NCBI GenBank assembly: GCA_963815445.1 | Contig: CAWFGV010000004.1 | Span: 124,001-188,000 of the forward strand | Source: JANLYC01 sp963815445 | GTDB lineage: Bacteria > Actinomycetota > Actinomycetes > Propionibacteriales > Nocardioidaceae | Length of the DNA stretch: 64,000 nucleotides | Direction of reading: 5' to 3' | Shown: positions 17,894 to 26,053 of the stretch, piece by piece | How positions within the stretch are numbered: the stretch's first letter is position 1 | Layout: each line of letters begins with the position of its first letter | Notes under the pieces: model-generated | Seen by the model: only the letters and a program-made list of their open reading frames with translations | Databases searched by the model: none | What the model was told of the DNA's origin: nothing | Made by a program: the position numbers and the translations under genes

Positions 17894-17906
17894 CCCTGAT
17901 TTGACC
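17889..17906 (+). promoter_or_regulatory. direct-repeat site TTTGACC-N4-TTTGACC (OmpR-type operator candidate)
   Basis: Two identical heptamers TTTGACC start 11 bp apart, one helical turn, overlapping the kinase stop codon and 45 nt upstream of the next gene. OmpR/PhoB-family regulators typically bind direct repeats with this period, so this is a likely target of the adjacent regulator controlling the redox cassette. Confidence 0.55.
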
Positions 17907-17950
17907 TCGCGTTGCGGTCCACCTGAGGGGTGCCGGGCGATGCTCGGTAC

Positions 17951-18280
17951 ATGAACAACCAACCGGCCCAGCACGAACCACGGCAACGGACTGCGCTGGT
18001 ACGCCGTTCGGCCCTGGCCGCGACCGGCGTCGTGATCGCCGGAGTGGCCGGCACCGCCGGTGTCGCCGCCGGGATCAGCCAGTCGGTCCATGGCACGTCG
18101 CCCAGCGGCACCACCAGCTACTCCGGCCAGACCGGGACTGCATCCGGAACGCCCGACTCGGGCAGCTCGGGGAACACCGGCTCGTCCGGCCGGGTCACGC
18201 AAGGACAGAGGCAGAACAACCCGGGTCTGAGCGCCCCACCGGCCAGTGGATCAGTGTCCGGCGGGACCCACGGCTCATGA
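17951..18280 (+). CDS. small membrane-anchored Gly/Ser/Thr-rich protein
   Basis: 109 residues. A basic N-terminus is followed by one hydrophobic segment (about 28-50, ALAATGVVIAGVAGTAGVAAG) and a low-complexity Gly/Ser/Thr exported tail. No FMN-binding domain is present, although genes at this position next to apbE often encode one. The tail holds PSGTTSYSG, loosely like an ApbE flavinylation motif (SGA/S-T); acceptor function is speculation. It overlaps apbE by ATGA, so it belongs to the same operon. Confidence 0.7.
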   Translation: MNNQPAQHEPRQRTALVRRSALAATGVVIAGVAGTAGVAAGISQSVHGTSPSGTTSYSGQTGTASGTPDSGSSGNTGSSGRVTQGQRQNNPGLSAPPASGSVSGGTHGS

Positions 18281-19224
18281 CGCACCGGCAGCGGCCCTCC
18301 GGCCGTCACGAATGGTCACAGTGGAGCTGCACCGTCGCCGTGTGCGTCGAGGACCCGAGGTACTCCGTCGAGGCAGTTCGCGTGGTCGCGGCCCTGATGG
18401 ACGGCGTCGACCGGGCGGTCAGCCGGTTCCGACCCGATTCGGAGCTCTCCCGGTGCAACGACCGAGCGGGTCGAGCGACCCCCGTCAGCTCGCTGACCGC
18501 TGAGCTGATCGGCCACGCACTCGATGCCGCAGACCGCTCGGACGGTCTCGTCGACCCGACCGTCGGCCGCCATCTCATCGCGGCCGGCTACGACCGCACC
18601 ATCAGCGAGATCACCGGCGTGGTGGACCTCCACCCGCGGCCGGCCGAGCTGCCGCGTTGGCGGGACGTCCGCCTCGACCCGGAGCTGGGGCTGGTCCTCG
18701 TCCCGCCCGGGCTCGCCCTCGACCTCGGTGCGACGGCGAAGGCGTGGACCGCCGACCGGGCCGCCCAGCTGCTGGCAGACCGGATCCCGGGCCGCATCCT
18801 CGTCGAGATCGGCGGGGACGTCGCGGTCCAGCGGGCCGAGCGTGACCCCTTCGTCGTCCGGGTGGCCGAGCGTGAGGGCGTGCCCGGCGAGCTCGTGTCC
18901 CTGGCGCACGGCGGCCTCGCGACCTCGACCACGTGGGTACGTCGCTGGGGGAGCGGAGATCGCGTCGGCCACCACATCATCGACCCACGGACCGGCCGAC
19001 CGAGCGCCGGACACTGGCGCACCGTCTCCGTCTGGTCCCCGTCCGCGCTGGCGGCCAACACTGCGAGCACCGCGGCCGTCGTGGCCGGAGCCGACGCGCA
19101 GACCACCTTGGAAGCGGCCGGCACCCCGGCACGCCTGGTCGATCAGCGGGGCAACGTGGTTCACACCAGACGTTGGCCGGGAGAACCGAGCCCGAAGGCG
19201 ACCGCAGAGGCGATGGCGTCATGA
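18277..19224 (+). CDS. apbE: FAD:protein FMN transferase (ApbE family)
   Basis: 315 residues. ApbE attaches FMN from FAD to a Ser/Thr of an extracytoplasmic or membrane redox protein. Visible motifs: FRPDSELSRCN near the N-terminus, GLALDLGATAKAWTADRAA (FAD/Mg site), LVEIGGDVAVQ, and HHIIDPRTGRPSAG near the C-terminus. There is no signal peptide or lipobox, so the enzyme should act in the cytosol. It is coupled by 4-nt overlaps to both neighbours, which places it in a dedicated flavin-based electron-transfer operon. Confidence 0.9.
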   Translation: MTHRQRPSGRHEWSQWSCTVAVCVEDPRYSVEAVRVVAALMDGVDRAVSRFRPDSELSRCNDRAGRATPVSSLTAELIGHALDAADRSDGLVDPTVGRHLIAAGYDRTISEITGVVDLHPRPAELPRWRDVRLDPELGLVLVPPGLALDLGATAKAWTADRAAQLLADRIPGRILVEIGGDVAVQRAERDPFVVRVAEREGVPGELVSLAHGGLATSTTWVRRWGSGDRVGHHIIDPRTGRPSAGHWRTVSVWSPSALAANTASTAAVVAGADAQTTLEAAGTPARLVDQRGNVVHTRRWPGEPSPKATAEAMAS

Positions 19225-19841
19225 CACTGTGGTACATCGCCCGGGCGGCAGGACTCGTCGCCCTGGCCGCGCTCACCCTGGCCACCGCGCTCGGGGCGTT
19301 CGCCTCGGTCCGGCAGCCCCAGGACGGCCTGCGCGCTCATCGTTGGCGGTACGCGCTGCAATACGTGCACCGCGCCGCGGCGGCCACCGGGTTGCTCCTG
19401 CTCGTCGTGCACATCAGCACGCTCGTGCTCGACGGCCAGTCCGGCGTCAACCTGCAGTCCGTCGTGATCCCTTTCACTGCGTCGTACCGGCCGGTGGCCG
19501 TGACGCTCGGGACCCTGGCCCTGTTCGCCACCGTCCTGACCGCGCTGGTCGGCGCTGCCCGGGGCAGGTTGGCGACCTCGGTGCGCGCGGTCCGGGCGTG
19601 GCGTGCGTTGCACCTGACGGCGTACGGGGCCTGGGCGTTGGCCATGGGGCACGGCTTCCTGGCCGGGACGGACAGCGGCTACGGGCCGGTCATGCTCGGA
19701 TACCTCCTCGCCCTCGTCGTCGTGGGCGCTGCGGTGGGCGCCCGACTGTGGTCACACCAGATCGCCCAGGCCGGTCCGCTGGCCCGTGCTCGCCGCGAAA
19801 CCCTGGCTCGCGAAGCCCGAACGGTCGGACTGTCACGATGA
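19221..19841 (+). CDS. ferric-reductase-like transmembrane protein (b-type cytochrome)
   Basis: 206 residues with about five membrane helices. Paired histidines sit in helix 2 (VHRAAAATGLLLLVVHIS) and helix 4 (WRALHLTAYGAWALAMGH), spaced to bind two b haems as in the ferric-reductase/NOX membrane domain. It has no FAD/NAD cytosolic domain of its own, so electrons would come from partner proteins, probably the NuoF-like protein and ferredoxin encoded next. It overlaps both neighbours by 4 nt (ATGA). Confidence 0.85.
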   Translation: MTLWYIARAAGLVALAALTLATALGAFASVRQPQDGLRAHRWRYALQYVHRAAAATGLLLLVVHISTLVLDGQSGVNLQSVVIPFTASYRPVAVTLGTLALFATVLTALVGAARGRLATSVRAVRAWRALHLTAYGAWALAMGHGFLAGTDSGYGPVMLGYLLALVVVGAAVGARLWSHQIAQAGPLARARRETLAREARTVGLSR

Positions 19842-21112
19842 ACAACCCTGTGCACCGCTTGGCGACGTGGTCCATCGGAGAGCCGCGCCTGCTCGCGGGC
19901 ACGACAGAATCCGACCGGGTGCACTGGACGCAGCACCGTGCCCTGCACGGCGACCTGCCGAGGTTGTCCCGGGCGACGTACGAGGAGCTCGCGACGACCG
20001 CGGGTCTGTTGGGGCGCGGGGGTGCCGGCTTCCCGGTCGCGCGCAAGCTCGCCGCGCTGCCTCGCCGGGGCACGCACGCCGTCGTCGTCAACGGGTCGGA
20101 GAGCGAACCACTCAGCGCCAAGGACCGGACTCTGATGCGCACCGTGCCGCACCTGGTCATCGACGGTGCGCTCGGAATCGCCACCAGCCTGCGCGCACGG
20201 AAGGTTCTCATCACGGTCCACGATCCGCAGGCGGCTGCCTCGTTGGGTGCGGCGCTCCGCGAACGTCCCGACGCCAGGCAGGTCCGCATCGACCTCCGGC
20301 CGAGCCGGTTCGTGGCTGGGGAGGCACGCGCCGTGGTCCGGGGTGCATCGGGTGGCATCGGCTTGCCGCACGGGCGTCGCACCCTGCCGTCGGATGACGG
20401 GTTGGACGGTCGGGCGACCTTCCTGTCCAACGCCGAGACCTTCGCCCAGCTGGCGATCCTGGCCCGGCTGGGCACGTCGCAGTACGCCGACCGCGGCGTC
20501 GCGGAGGAGCCGGGCACGAGCCTGCTCACCGTGACCGGCGCGGTGGGCCACCCCGGAGTCATCGAGGTGCCCAACGGCGTACCCCTCGCGGTTGTGCTCG
20601 CTGCCGCCGACGCCGCTCCGGACGCTGCCGTCCTCGTCGGTGGCTACCACGGAACGTGGGTCCAGGCCGGTCAGACCCCGACACTGTCTCGTCCCGCTCT
20701 GGCCCGCGCGGGTCTGACCTTCGGCGCCGGCGTGATCGCCGTGCTGTCGGAACAGACGTGTCCGCTCGGTGAGGTCGAGCGGGTGTCCCGCTGGTTGGCG
20801 GGTGAGTCAGCGGGTCAGTGCGGCCCGTGTGTCTTCGGACTCCCGGCGATCGTTCAGGACCTCGCGCGCATGCTGAGCAGGGATCCCCGCGGCGCGCGCG
20901 ACCTGCAACGGCATGCCGGCCTGGTCAACGGACGTGGGGCATGCGCACACCCGGACGGCGTCGCACGGTTCGTGACCTCATCGCTGAAGCGGTTCGGGGT
21001 GGACCTCGACCAGCACGTGCGGCTGCACGGCTGCGGACGGCCCGTGCTCGGTCAGCTGGGCACCGGCCCGAACGTGCCCTGGCCCGGTTTCGCAGCACAA
21101 AGGAGCGCCTGA
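19838..21112 (+). CDS. NuoF-like NADH dehydrogenase (51-kDa subunit-like) flavoprotein
   Basis: 424 residues. The flavin/NAD region is recognisable as GLLGRGGAGFPVARKL and VVVNGSESEPLSAKDR (NuoF: GRGGAGFPTGLKW and NADEGEPGTFKDR), followed by an SLBB-like middle part. The C-terminal FeS motif reads SAGQCGPC plus a later cysteine in GRGAC; NuoF has four cysteines, and the first is alanine here, so the cluster may be 3Fe-4S or have another ligand. It probably oxidises NAD(P)H and passes electrons to the membrane cytochrome or ferredoxin of the same operon. Confidence 0.85.
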   Translation: MNNPVHRLATWSIGEPRLLAGTTESDRVHWTQHRALHGDLPRLSRATYEELATTAGLLGRGGAGFPVARKLAALPRRGTHAVVVNGSESEPLSAKDRTLMRTVPHLVIDGALGIATSLRARKVLITVHDPQAAASLGAALRERPDARQVRIDLRPSRFVAGEARAVVRGASGGIGLPHGRRTLPSDDGLDGRATFLSNAETFAQLAILARLGTSQYADRGVAEEPGTSLLTVTGAVGHPGVIEVPNGVPLAVVLAAADAAPDAAVLVGGYHGTWVQAGQTPTLSRPALARAGLTFGAGVIAVLSEQTCPLGEVERVSRWLAGESAGQCGPCVFGLPAIVQDLARMLSRDPRGARDLQRHAGLVNGRGACAHPDGVARFVTSSLKRFGVDLDQHVRLHGCGRPVLGQLGTGPNVPWPGFAAQRSA

Positions 21113-21339
21113 TGGCGATCACGTCCTCGCCGGGAACCCGCCAACCCACGCTGGAGATCGACTGGACCCGCTGCGACGGCCACGGGCTGTGCGCCGCGCT
21201 CCTGCCCGAACGCATCGCGCTCGACGAGTGGGGCTTCCCGATCATCGCCCGCGCGCCACTCGGGACCACGGAGGTCACCGACGCCAGACGTGCGGTGCTG
21301 GCGTGCCCAGCACTCGCGCTGCGGATCCAGCGGTCGTAA
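21112..21339 (+). CDS. small ferredoxin with a His in the cluster motif
   Basis: 75 residues. Cluster ligands are C21, C27 and C65 (CDGHGLC ... CP); the usual fourth cysteine position is His24. This is the C-x2-[H/other]-x2-C-xn-CP motif known from actinobacterial ferredoxins that serve P450s and related enzymes, expected to hold 3Fe-4S or His-ligated 4Fe-4S. The start ATG shares one base with the upstream stop and has AAAGGAG. It closes the redox operon. Confidence 0.9.
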   Translation: MAITSSPGTRQPTLEIDWTRCDGHGLCAALLPERIALDEWGFPIIARAPLGTTEVTDARRAVLACPALALRIQRS

Positions 21340-21407
21340 CCCTCGCGGCTCGCGCGGCTTGACCCAATCCCAGGCCGAAGACACCACCGTTGCCACAAGA
21401 TGGTGGC

Positions 21408-22574
21408 ATGCCCAGACGGTTGATCTGGTTGGTCTGGTTGGTCGTCGTCGCGCTGGCCGCGGGGACCGGTTGCACCGGGTCCCCGTCGCCACCGTCGACG
21501 TCAACGGTGACCACCACGGCAGGCACGGTCCCGGCGACGGTGACACCCACTAGCCGCGAACCTTCCCCGTCGGAGCACGACGTCGCCACCGCTGACCTGG
21601 GGCAGGTTCGGGTGGGGCCGTTGGCGTTGGCCGGTGACCGGGTCCTCTACCCGTTCACGAGCGTCGGCGGCCAGGAGTGGACCCGGGTCGGGGTGACAGA
21701 CGCCGCCACCGGGAAGAGTCAGGTGGTCGCACAGACGGAATGGGACGGCGGTCTGGTCAACTGGGTCGCCGGCGCGGGGGAGTGGGTCGCGTGGACCGAC
21801 CAGTCGCGGCGTCAGGACGACTCCGACCCGAACGTGCTGTGGCGGGTGTGGGCGCTGAACCTCAAGACCGGCCGCAAGCTGACGCTTTCGTCCAATGGGG
21901 ACACGCCGGACCCGTACGTGCCGGTGGTGCTCGGGCAGGACGACTACCTGTTCTGGACGCAGGCCGAGACGGACCGCAGCGCCCGCGAGTTCGTCTGGCG
22001 GCCCGGCTGGTCGGCACCCAAGGATCTGCTGCGACATCGGGAGATGACTCCGGGCAGCGAAACCGCGTCCGGTGGTGACCTGGTCTTCCTCAGCTCGGCC
22101 GCGGTCCCGCACCACAGCCACGCCGTCGGCGGGGACTGCTGGTCGGTACCGCTGGACGGGACCGGCAAGCCGCGGCCGCTGACCCGCACCGGACTGGCGA
22201 TGGGGTGTGCAGCCAGCGACGGCTGGCTGGTCTACACCTTGCACATCGACCCGAACACCAAACCGGTCCCTCCCGACGGGATTCTGGATGACCCGTGGGA
22301 GGTCAGAGCGCGGCGACTGGGCATCGAGCACGACACGTTGCTGCACCACGGCTACCTGGCGATGGGGCATCCAGTCACCGGGGACGGGTTCACCGTGTTG
22401 CCGCTTGGCGGGCTGGCGCTGTCGGTGCGGTCGTTGACGTCGAAGGCGCGCCTGCGCATCGGCGGCGGCGTGGATCAGCTCACGATCGCGGCCGGCGACG
22501 GGGATCTGCTGGCCTATACGACGTATCGGTCCCACCGGGCAACCGTGCACGTCGTTGGCGTCGGTGACCTGTGA
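21408..22574 (+). CDS. putative lipoprotein/secreted beta-propeller-like protein
   Basis: 388 residues from ATG 21408 (a TTG 18 nt upstream is possible). A hydrophobic signal (LIWLVWLVVVALAAG) ends in TGC, close to a lipobox, and is followed by a Ser/Thr/Pro-rich linker. The rest has repeated blades such as GDRVLYPFTS, GEWVAWTDQS, DDYLFWTQAE and DGWLVYTLHI, suggesting a TolB-like propeller that reads as an extracytoplasmic sensor or binding protein. No function recognised. Confidence 0.7.
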   Translation: MPRRLIWLVWLVVVALAAGTGCTGSPSPPSTSTVTTTAGTVPATVTPTSREPSPSEHDVATADLGQVRVGPLALAGDRVLYPFTSVGGQEWTRVGVTDAATGKSQVVAQTEWDGGLVNWVAGAGEWVAWTDQSRRQDDSDPNVLWRVWALNLKTGRKLTLSSNGDTPDPYVPVVLGQDDYLFWTQAETDRSAREFVWRPGWSAPKDLLRHREMTPGSETASGGDLVFLSSAAVPHHSHAVGGDCWSVPLDGTGKPRPLTRTGLAMGCAASDGWLVYTLHIDPNTKPVPPDGILDDPWEVRARRLGIEHDTLLHHGYLAMGHPVTGDGFTVLPLGGLALSVRSLTSKARLRIGGGVDQLTIAAGDGDLLAYTTYRSHRATVHVVGVGDL

Positions 22575-22744
22575 GCGCCCCAAGCGTCGATCCGCGATCA
22601 CGGCAGGGCGACACCCCGTGCCCGTCCCGGCGGCAGTGGACGGTCCAGGCTTGCGTGGGCGATACGGCGTTGGACGTTGGCGAGTATGTGGAAGTCCATG
22701 TGGAGCGGGATCGGATCGACCTGGGCTGTGACCGCTCTCGTTGA
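22571..22744 (+). CDS. small ORF (57 aa), hypothetical
   Basis: GTG 22571 overlaps the stop of the upstream lipoprotein gene by GTGA, the coupling pattern used repeatedly in this window. The product is charged with no membrane segment (begins SAPSVDPRSRQGD, ends RDRIDLGCDRSR). It has no recognised family and may be spurious. Confidence 0.3.
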   Translation: MSAPSVDPRSRQGDTPCPSRRQWTVQACVGDTALDVGEYVEVHVERDRIDLGCDRSR

Positions 22745-22794
22745 GACCGCATCTGCCCCTCTTCCGCCGAGCCCAAGAATTTCTGGTATTCCCT

Positions 22795-22803
22795 TGTGGA
22801 TAA
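22795..22803 (-). other. isolated DnaA-box match (TTATCCACA)
   Basis: A perfect 9-mer on the minus strand about 60 nt upstream of the DUF222 pseudogene. A single box in a decayed region; it may be chance or part of the pseudogene's old promoter. Confidence 0.3.
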
Positions 22804-22850
22804 CGGGTTCTGGTGTCGGGTGCTGATCCGGAAGTGTCGGTGGCGGGTTC

Positions 22851-22856
22851 TAGGTT
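22851..22856 (+). promoter_or_regulatory. -10-like box (TAGGTT) before the DUF222 pseudogene
   Basis: TAGGTT ends 6 nt before ATG 22863, the same leaderless spacing seen elsewhere here. Confidence 0.35.
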
Positions 22857-22862
22857 GGATCC

Positions 22863-24250
22863 ATGAGTACGACGCAGGGACCGCCACCGACCGTGGGCCT
22901 CGACGATGCCTTCGGTCGTGGTTTCGCGGGCGTCCGTCGAGAGCTTGCTGACCTGGTCGACACTGCGACCTGGTCGTTGGACGACACCCGTCTCGACCAG
23001 CGGATCAGGGACGCCCTCGCGGTCCGGGCCGCTGCCGATGAGCTGGTCGCCCGGCTGGTCGCGGAGGCTGATGACCGCAACCTGGCCCACCGCCACGGTG
23101 CGTCCTCCACGAGGGCGCACCTGATGACGACCCACCGGATGTCGGCCGGCGAAGCGTCCCGGACCGTGCGGACCGCCAAACAGCTGCACAGCACCGGTGT
23201 GACCGAACCGACCCGTCGCGCGGTCGCCGCCGGAGACGTGTCGGCCGAACAAGGGGTGGTGGTCGCGGCCGCGGTCAACCGGCTCTCAGCCAGTGTTGAT
23301 CCGGACCGGGTCGAGGTGGCTCAGAAGCGATCTGTTGGCGCATGCGCGGACACTGTCGTTCACCCAGCTGCAGGTCGCGGCGAACCATCTGGTCGAGGTG
23401 GTCGACCCCGACACCGTCGACCAGACGTTGGAGCAGCAGCTCGCCGCCCAGGAACGCAAGGCGTTGGCGTCGGCATGGTTCACCGGCCAGTACGGTGCCG
23501 ACGGGATCGCGCGCGGCCGGTTCGCGTTACCGAACCTGACCTTCGGGATGCTCAAGAAACACCTCGACGCGCTGGCCGTCGCCCCGACGCACCGGCACCG
23601 GCACCGGCACCGACACGCGACAGCCGTCGTCGATCAGACAGCCGAACGACCCACGCGCTGACACGACCGTCGAGCGACCTGCCCTACGGCAACCGGCTCG
23701 GCCGAGCCCTGTGTGAGCTCATCGAACACCTCCCCACAGACGGACACCCCCAGCACGGGGCCACCAACGTCTCGCTCGTCGTCACCGTCGAGCGGAGACC
23801 AGACTCCGTGCCGGCGCCGGGGAAGCCACCCTGGACACCGGCGGTGCGATCTCCATCGGTGAGACCCGCCGGTTGGCGTGCAACGCCGGCGTCCTGCCGA
23901 TGGTGCTCGCGGGTGACTCCCGCATCCTCGACCTCGGCACGAGCCGTCGCCTGTTCGACCGCTACCAGCGCATCGCGCTCATGACCCGCGATCAAGGCTG
24001 CGTCTTCCCCGGCTGTGAACGACCCGCCGCCTGGTGTGAGGCACATCATCGGATCCCCTGGAGCCGCGGCGGCCCGACCGACCTCGACAACGGATGCCTC
24101 CTGTGCAGCTTCCACCACCACCTCATCCACCAAGGCGAATGGGACCTGGCCCTCGCCCCCGACGGCATCACCGAAGTCATCCCACCAACCCGCATCGACC
24201 CGCAGCGAAGACCCATCCGCCACCAACGCTTCAAACCCCGACCCGGGTAG
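22863..24250 (+). pseudogene. DUF222 / 13E12-repeat HNH endonuclease, three frameshifts
   Basis: Homology continues across the whole interval but changes frame near 23325, 23590 and 23800. The pieces are: DUF222 N-terminus from 22863; LLAHARTLSFTQLQVAANHL and LASAWFTGQYGADGIARG in the next frame; LPYGNRLGRALCELIEHLP back in the first; and RLACNAGVLPMVLAGD to the HNH motif (CVFPGCERP, CEAHHRIPWSRGG, DNGCLLCSFHHHLIH) in the third. The second shift lies in a GGCACC tandem repeat. The intact protein would be about 460 residues. In mycobacteria, 13E12 genes serve as phage attachment targets. Confidence 0.88.
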
Positions 24251-24293
24251 ACCTTGTTGCTGGACGATCCGAGGACCTGCAGCTCCAACGTTG

Positions 24294-24498
24294 ATGGGTG
24301 AGCTGCTCGACGCCCACATCGACGAAGACCGGTTTATTGCCGTGGCCGACCTGCTGGCCGAGATGGCCGCTCTGTCGGCGGAGCGTGCGACCTGTACCGA
24401 CGGAGCGGGCGATGAGCGTCGACGCGTTGCTGACCAAGCTCGAGTCGTTCGCATCCGAGTCTCGCCCCGGTGTCGAGCCGGGTCTTGGCGTCTCTTGA
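24294..24498 (+). other. vestigial coding fragments
   Basis: From ATG 24294 a plausible peptide reads GELLDAHIDEDRFIAVADLL then AEMAALSAERATC. A second short frame from the ATG at 24411 (MSVDALLTKLESFASES) ends in LGVS and a TGA at 24496-24498, inside an inverted repeat. Neither fragment has a recognised family. They look like remains of a gene in the decayed island between the DUF222 pseudogene and the TetR gene. Confidence 0.3.
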
Positions 24499-24540
24499 GG
24501 GGTGTCGTTCGGTGCCACCACGACCCCGTCAAGAGACGCC
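24487..24540. terminator. bidirectional hairpin between convergent frames
   Basis: GGCGTCTCTTGA (24487-24498) is exactly inverted at 24529-24540, with GGGG and CCCC also facing each other just inside, giving a stem of about 16 bp around a roughly 20-nt loop. The right arm overlaps the last codons of the minus-strand TetR gene. It has no U-tract on either strand. It is probably a convergent terminator. Confidence 0.6.
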
Positions 24541-25167
24541 GAGCAGCACTCGCGCGAGAGTTAGTTCGAGCCATTCCTGGAACCGGTCAGCGGACCACCC
24601 GTAGTCGCGCACCAGCATGCCGAAGGTGGTGGGGCTCGCCAGGGCCGAGTACGTCGCCGCGGCCTCCTCGGCGTCGAGGCCGGGCCGGAGCGGGCCATTT
24701 GCGAGCAGCAGGTCGATGTAGCGCCGCTGCCCCTGGAGGCGGCGTTCCTCGTGGCCTCTGGTGAGCTCCGCGGCCCGGGAGTCGGCTGCGGCGGCCCCCA
24801 CGAGGATGGCATGGACCGCATACACGCGCTCCAGGATGCTGCGGGAAAAGGCGGCGAGTTGGCGCACCTGGTCCCGCTGATCCTTGGTTGCTGCGATTGT
24901 GGCGATCTCAGTGCGGTCGAAGATATCGGTGCCGTCGTCGGCGCCGACGATCGCCGGCTCGGAGATGGCTTCCAGCAGCGCCACCTTGTTTCCGAAGCGC
25001 TTGTAAACGGTCTCCACGGAGACGTCGGCGTGCCGGGCAATCGCCTCGAGCGTCGTTGTGCTGTACCCCCGCTCTGCAAACAACGCCGTGGCGGCCGCCA
25101 CGATCCGACTACGCGTCTCGGCGGCCTGCTCGGATCGACGTGACCGTCGGGGGGTCTTGACATCCAT
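24529..25167 (-). CDS. TetR-family transcriptional regulator
   Basis: 212 residues. The DNA-binding helices are clear (RIVAAATALFAERGYSTTTL, then EAIARHADVSVETVYKRFGNK), with a helical C-terminal ligand domain. It is divergent from an isochorismatase-like hydrolase gene, and two copies of one palindrome lie between them, so it most likely represses both itself and the hydrolase. The start ATG 25167 has a TACCGT box 7 nt upstream and no Shine-Dalgarno, so its mRNA may be leaderless. Ligand unknown. Confidence 0.9.
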   Translation of the reverse strand: MDVKTPRRSRRSEQAAETRSRIVAAATALFAERGYSTTTLEAIARHADVSVETVYKRFGNKVALLEAISEPAIVGADDGTDIFDRTEIATIAATKDQRDQVRQLAAFSRSILERVYAVHAILVGAAAADSRAAELTRGHEERRLQGQRRYIDLLLANGPLRPGLDAEEAAATYSALASPTTFGMLVRDYGWSADRFQEWLELTLARVLLGVS

Positions 25168-25174
25168 GGCGAAG

Positions 25175-25212
25175 ACGGTACAGCATTGCTGTATTACTAC
25201 AGTCTCACTGTA
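25175..25212. promoter_or_regulatory. divergent promoter with two tandem TetR operators
   Basis: Two palindromes of the form TACAG-N5-CTGTA: TACAGCATTGCTGTA (25179-25193) and TACAGTCTCACTGTA (25198-25212), with centres 19 bp apart. A -10-like TACCGT for the TetR gene lies on the minus strand at 25175-25180, touching operator 1. Two dimers bound on nearly one face of the helix would block both promoters. Confidence 0.75.
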
Positions 25213-25229
25213 TCGAACGGGTGGTCACC

Positions 25230-25859
25230 ATGGAGTTGAGCCTCGAGCCGCGCCGCACGGCACTGGTGAACGTCGACATGCAACGGTGCTTCATTGAAGG
25301 GAGTCCGCTCGCGTCCCCGGAGGGCCCGGCGCTCGTGCCTCGCGTCAACAAGCTGGCACAGGCCTGCCGAGAGGGGGGCGCTTTGGTCGTGCACACCCGC
25401 GGCTGGTTGCGTCCCGACGGGTCAAACCTCGGCCGCGTCCCGGAACTGGTCCCCTCGTTTATCACCGACCTGTACACGGCGGGCGCAGCAACTGCGTTGT
25501 TCCCGGAGGATCTGGACGTAGAGCCCGGGGACGTGGTGCTCGACAAGCCGCGATACGGCGCCTTCCACGGCACTGACCTCGATCAGGTGCTGCGGTCTGC
25601 TGCAGTGGACACAGTGCTCATCAGTGGCATCGCGACAAACATCTGCTGCGACACGACCGCTCGCGAGGCATCCCAGCGGGACTATCGAGTGGTCTTCCTC
25701 AGTGATGGCACGGCCACAAGGGAGATGAACGGCGTCCCTGCCGCCGAGCTGCAGCGTGCGACGCTCGCCAGCCTTGGTATGGTCTTCGCCCGCATCGCGA
25801 CTGTCGACGAGGTGACCACCGCACTGCGGATCGGGCAACCCGAGTCGGCATCCGTGTGA
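25230..25859 (+). CDS. isochorismatase-family cysteine hydrolase
   Basis: About 209 residues from ATG 25230 (a GTG at 25221 is possible). The catalytic triad of the family is visible: Asp in ALVNVDMQRCF, Lys in VVLDKPRYGAF and Cys in GIATNICCDTTAREA, preceded by the cis-peptide-forming GIAT. Members hydrolyse isochorismate, nicotinamide, N-carbamoyl compounds, ureidoacrylate and similar amides; the substrate cannot be fixed here. Control by the adjacent TetR through two operators suggests induction by the substrate or a relative. Confidence 0.88.
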   Translation: MELSLEPRRTALVNVDMQRCFIEGSPLASPEGPALVPRVNKLAQACREGGALVVHTRGWLRPDGSNLGRVPELVPSFITDLYTAGAATALFPEDLDVEPGDVVLDKPRYGAFHGTDLDQVLRSAAVDTVLISGIATNICCDTTAREASQRDYRVVFLSDGTATREMNGVPAAELQRATLASLGMVFARIATVDEVTTALRIGQPESASV

Positions 25860-26053
25860 ACCGCTGGAAGGAGCGTCCGTTGGCCGCGGACGCGCACCGC
25901 GAGATTGCGAGAACGCTCACAAGCAAACCCGATCTCACGAAACACCCTGCTCACTGACGTGACGTCACTTGTCTTAGCTTAGTGGGCGAAAGGACGCGAC
26001 GGCCGGCGCGAGATCGCGGACACCTTTGGGTTCCCTACCTGGAGGGCATGGAC

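Noticed and set aside
24015..24764. Plus-strand ORF spanning the end of DUF222, the vestigial fragments and the TetR gene
   Set aside because: It joins unrelated frames and its 3' half is antisense to the TetR gene.
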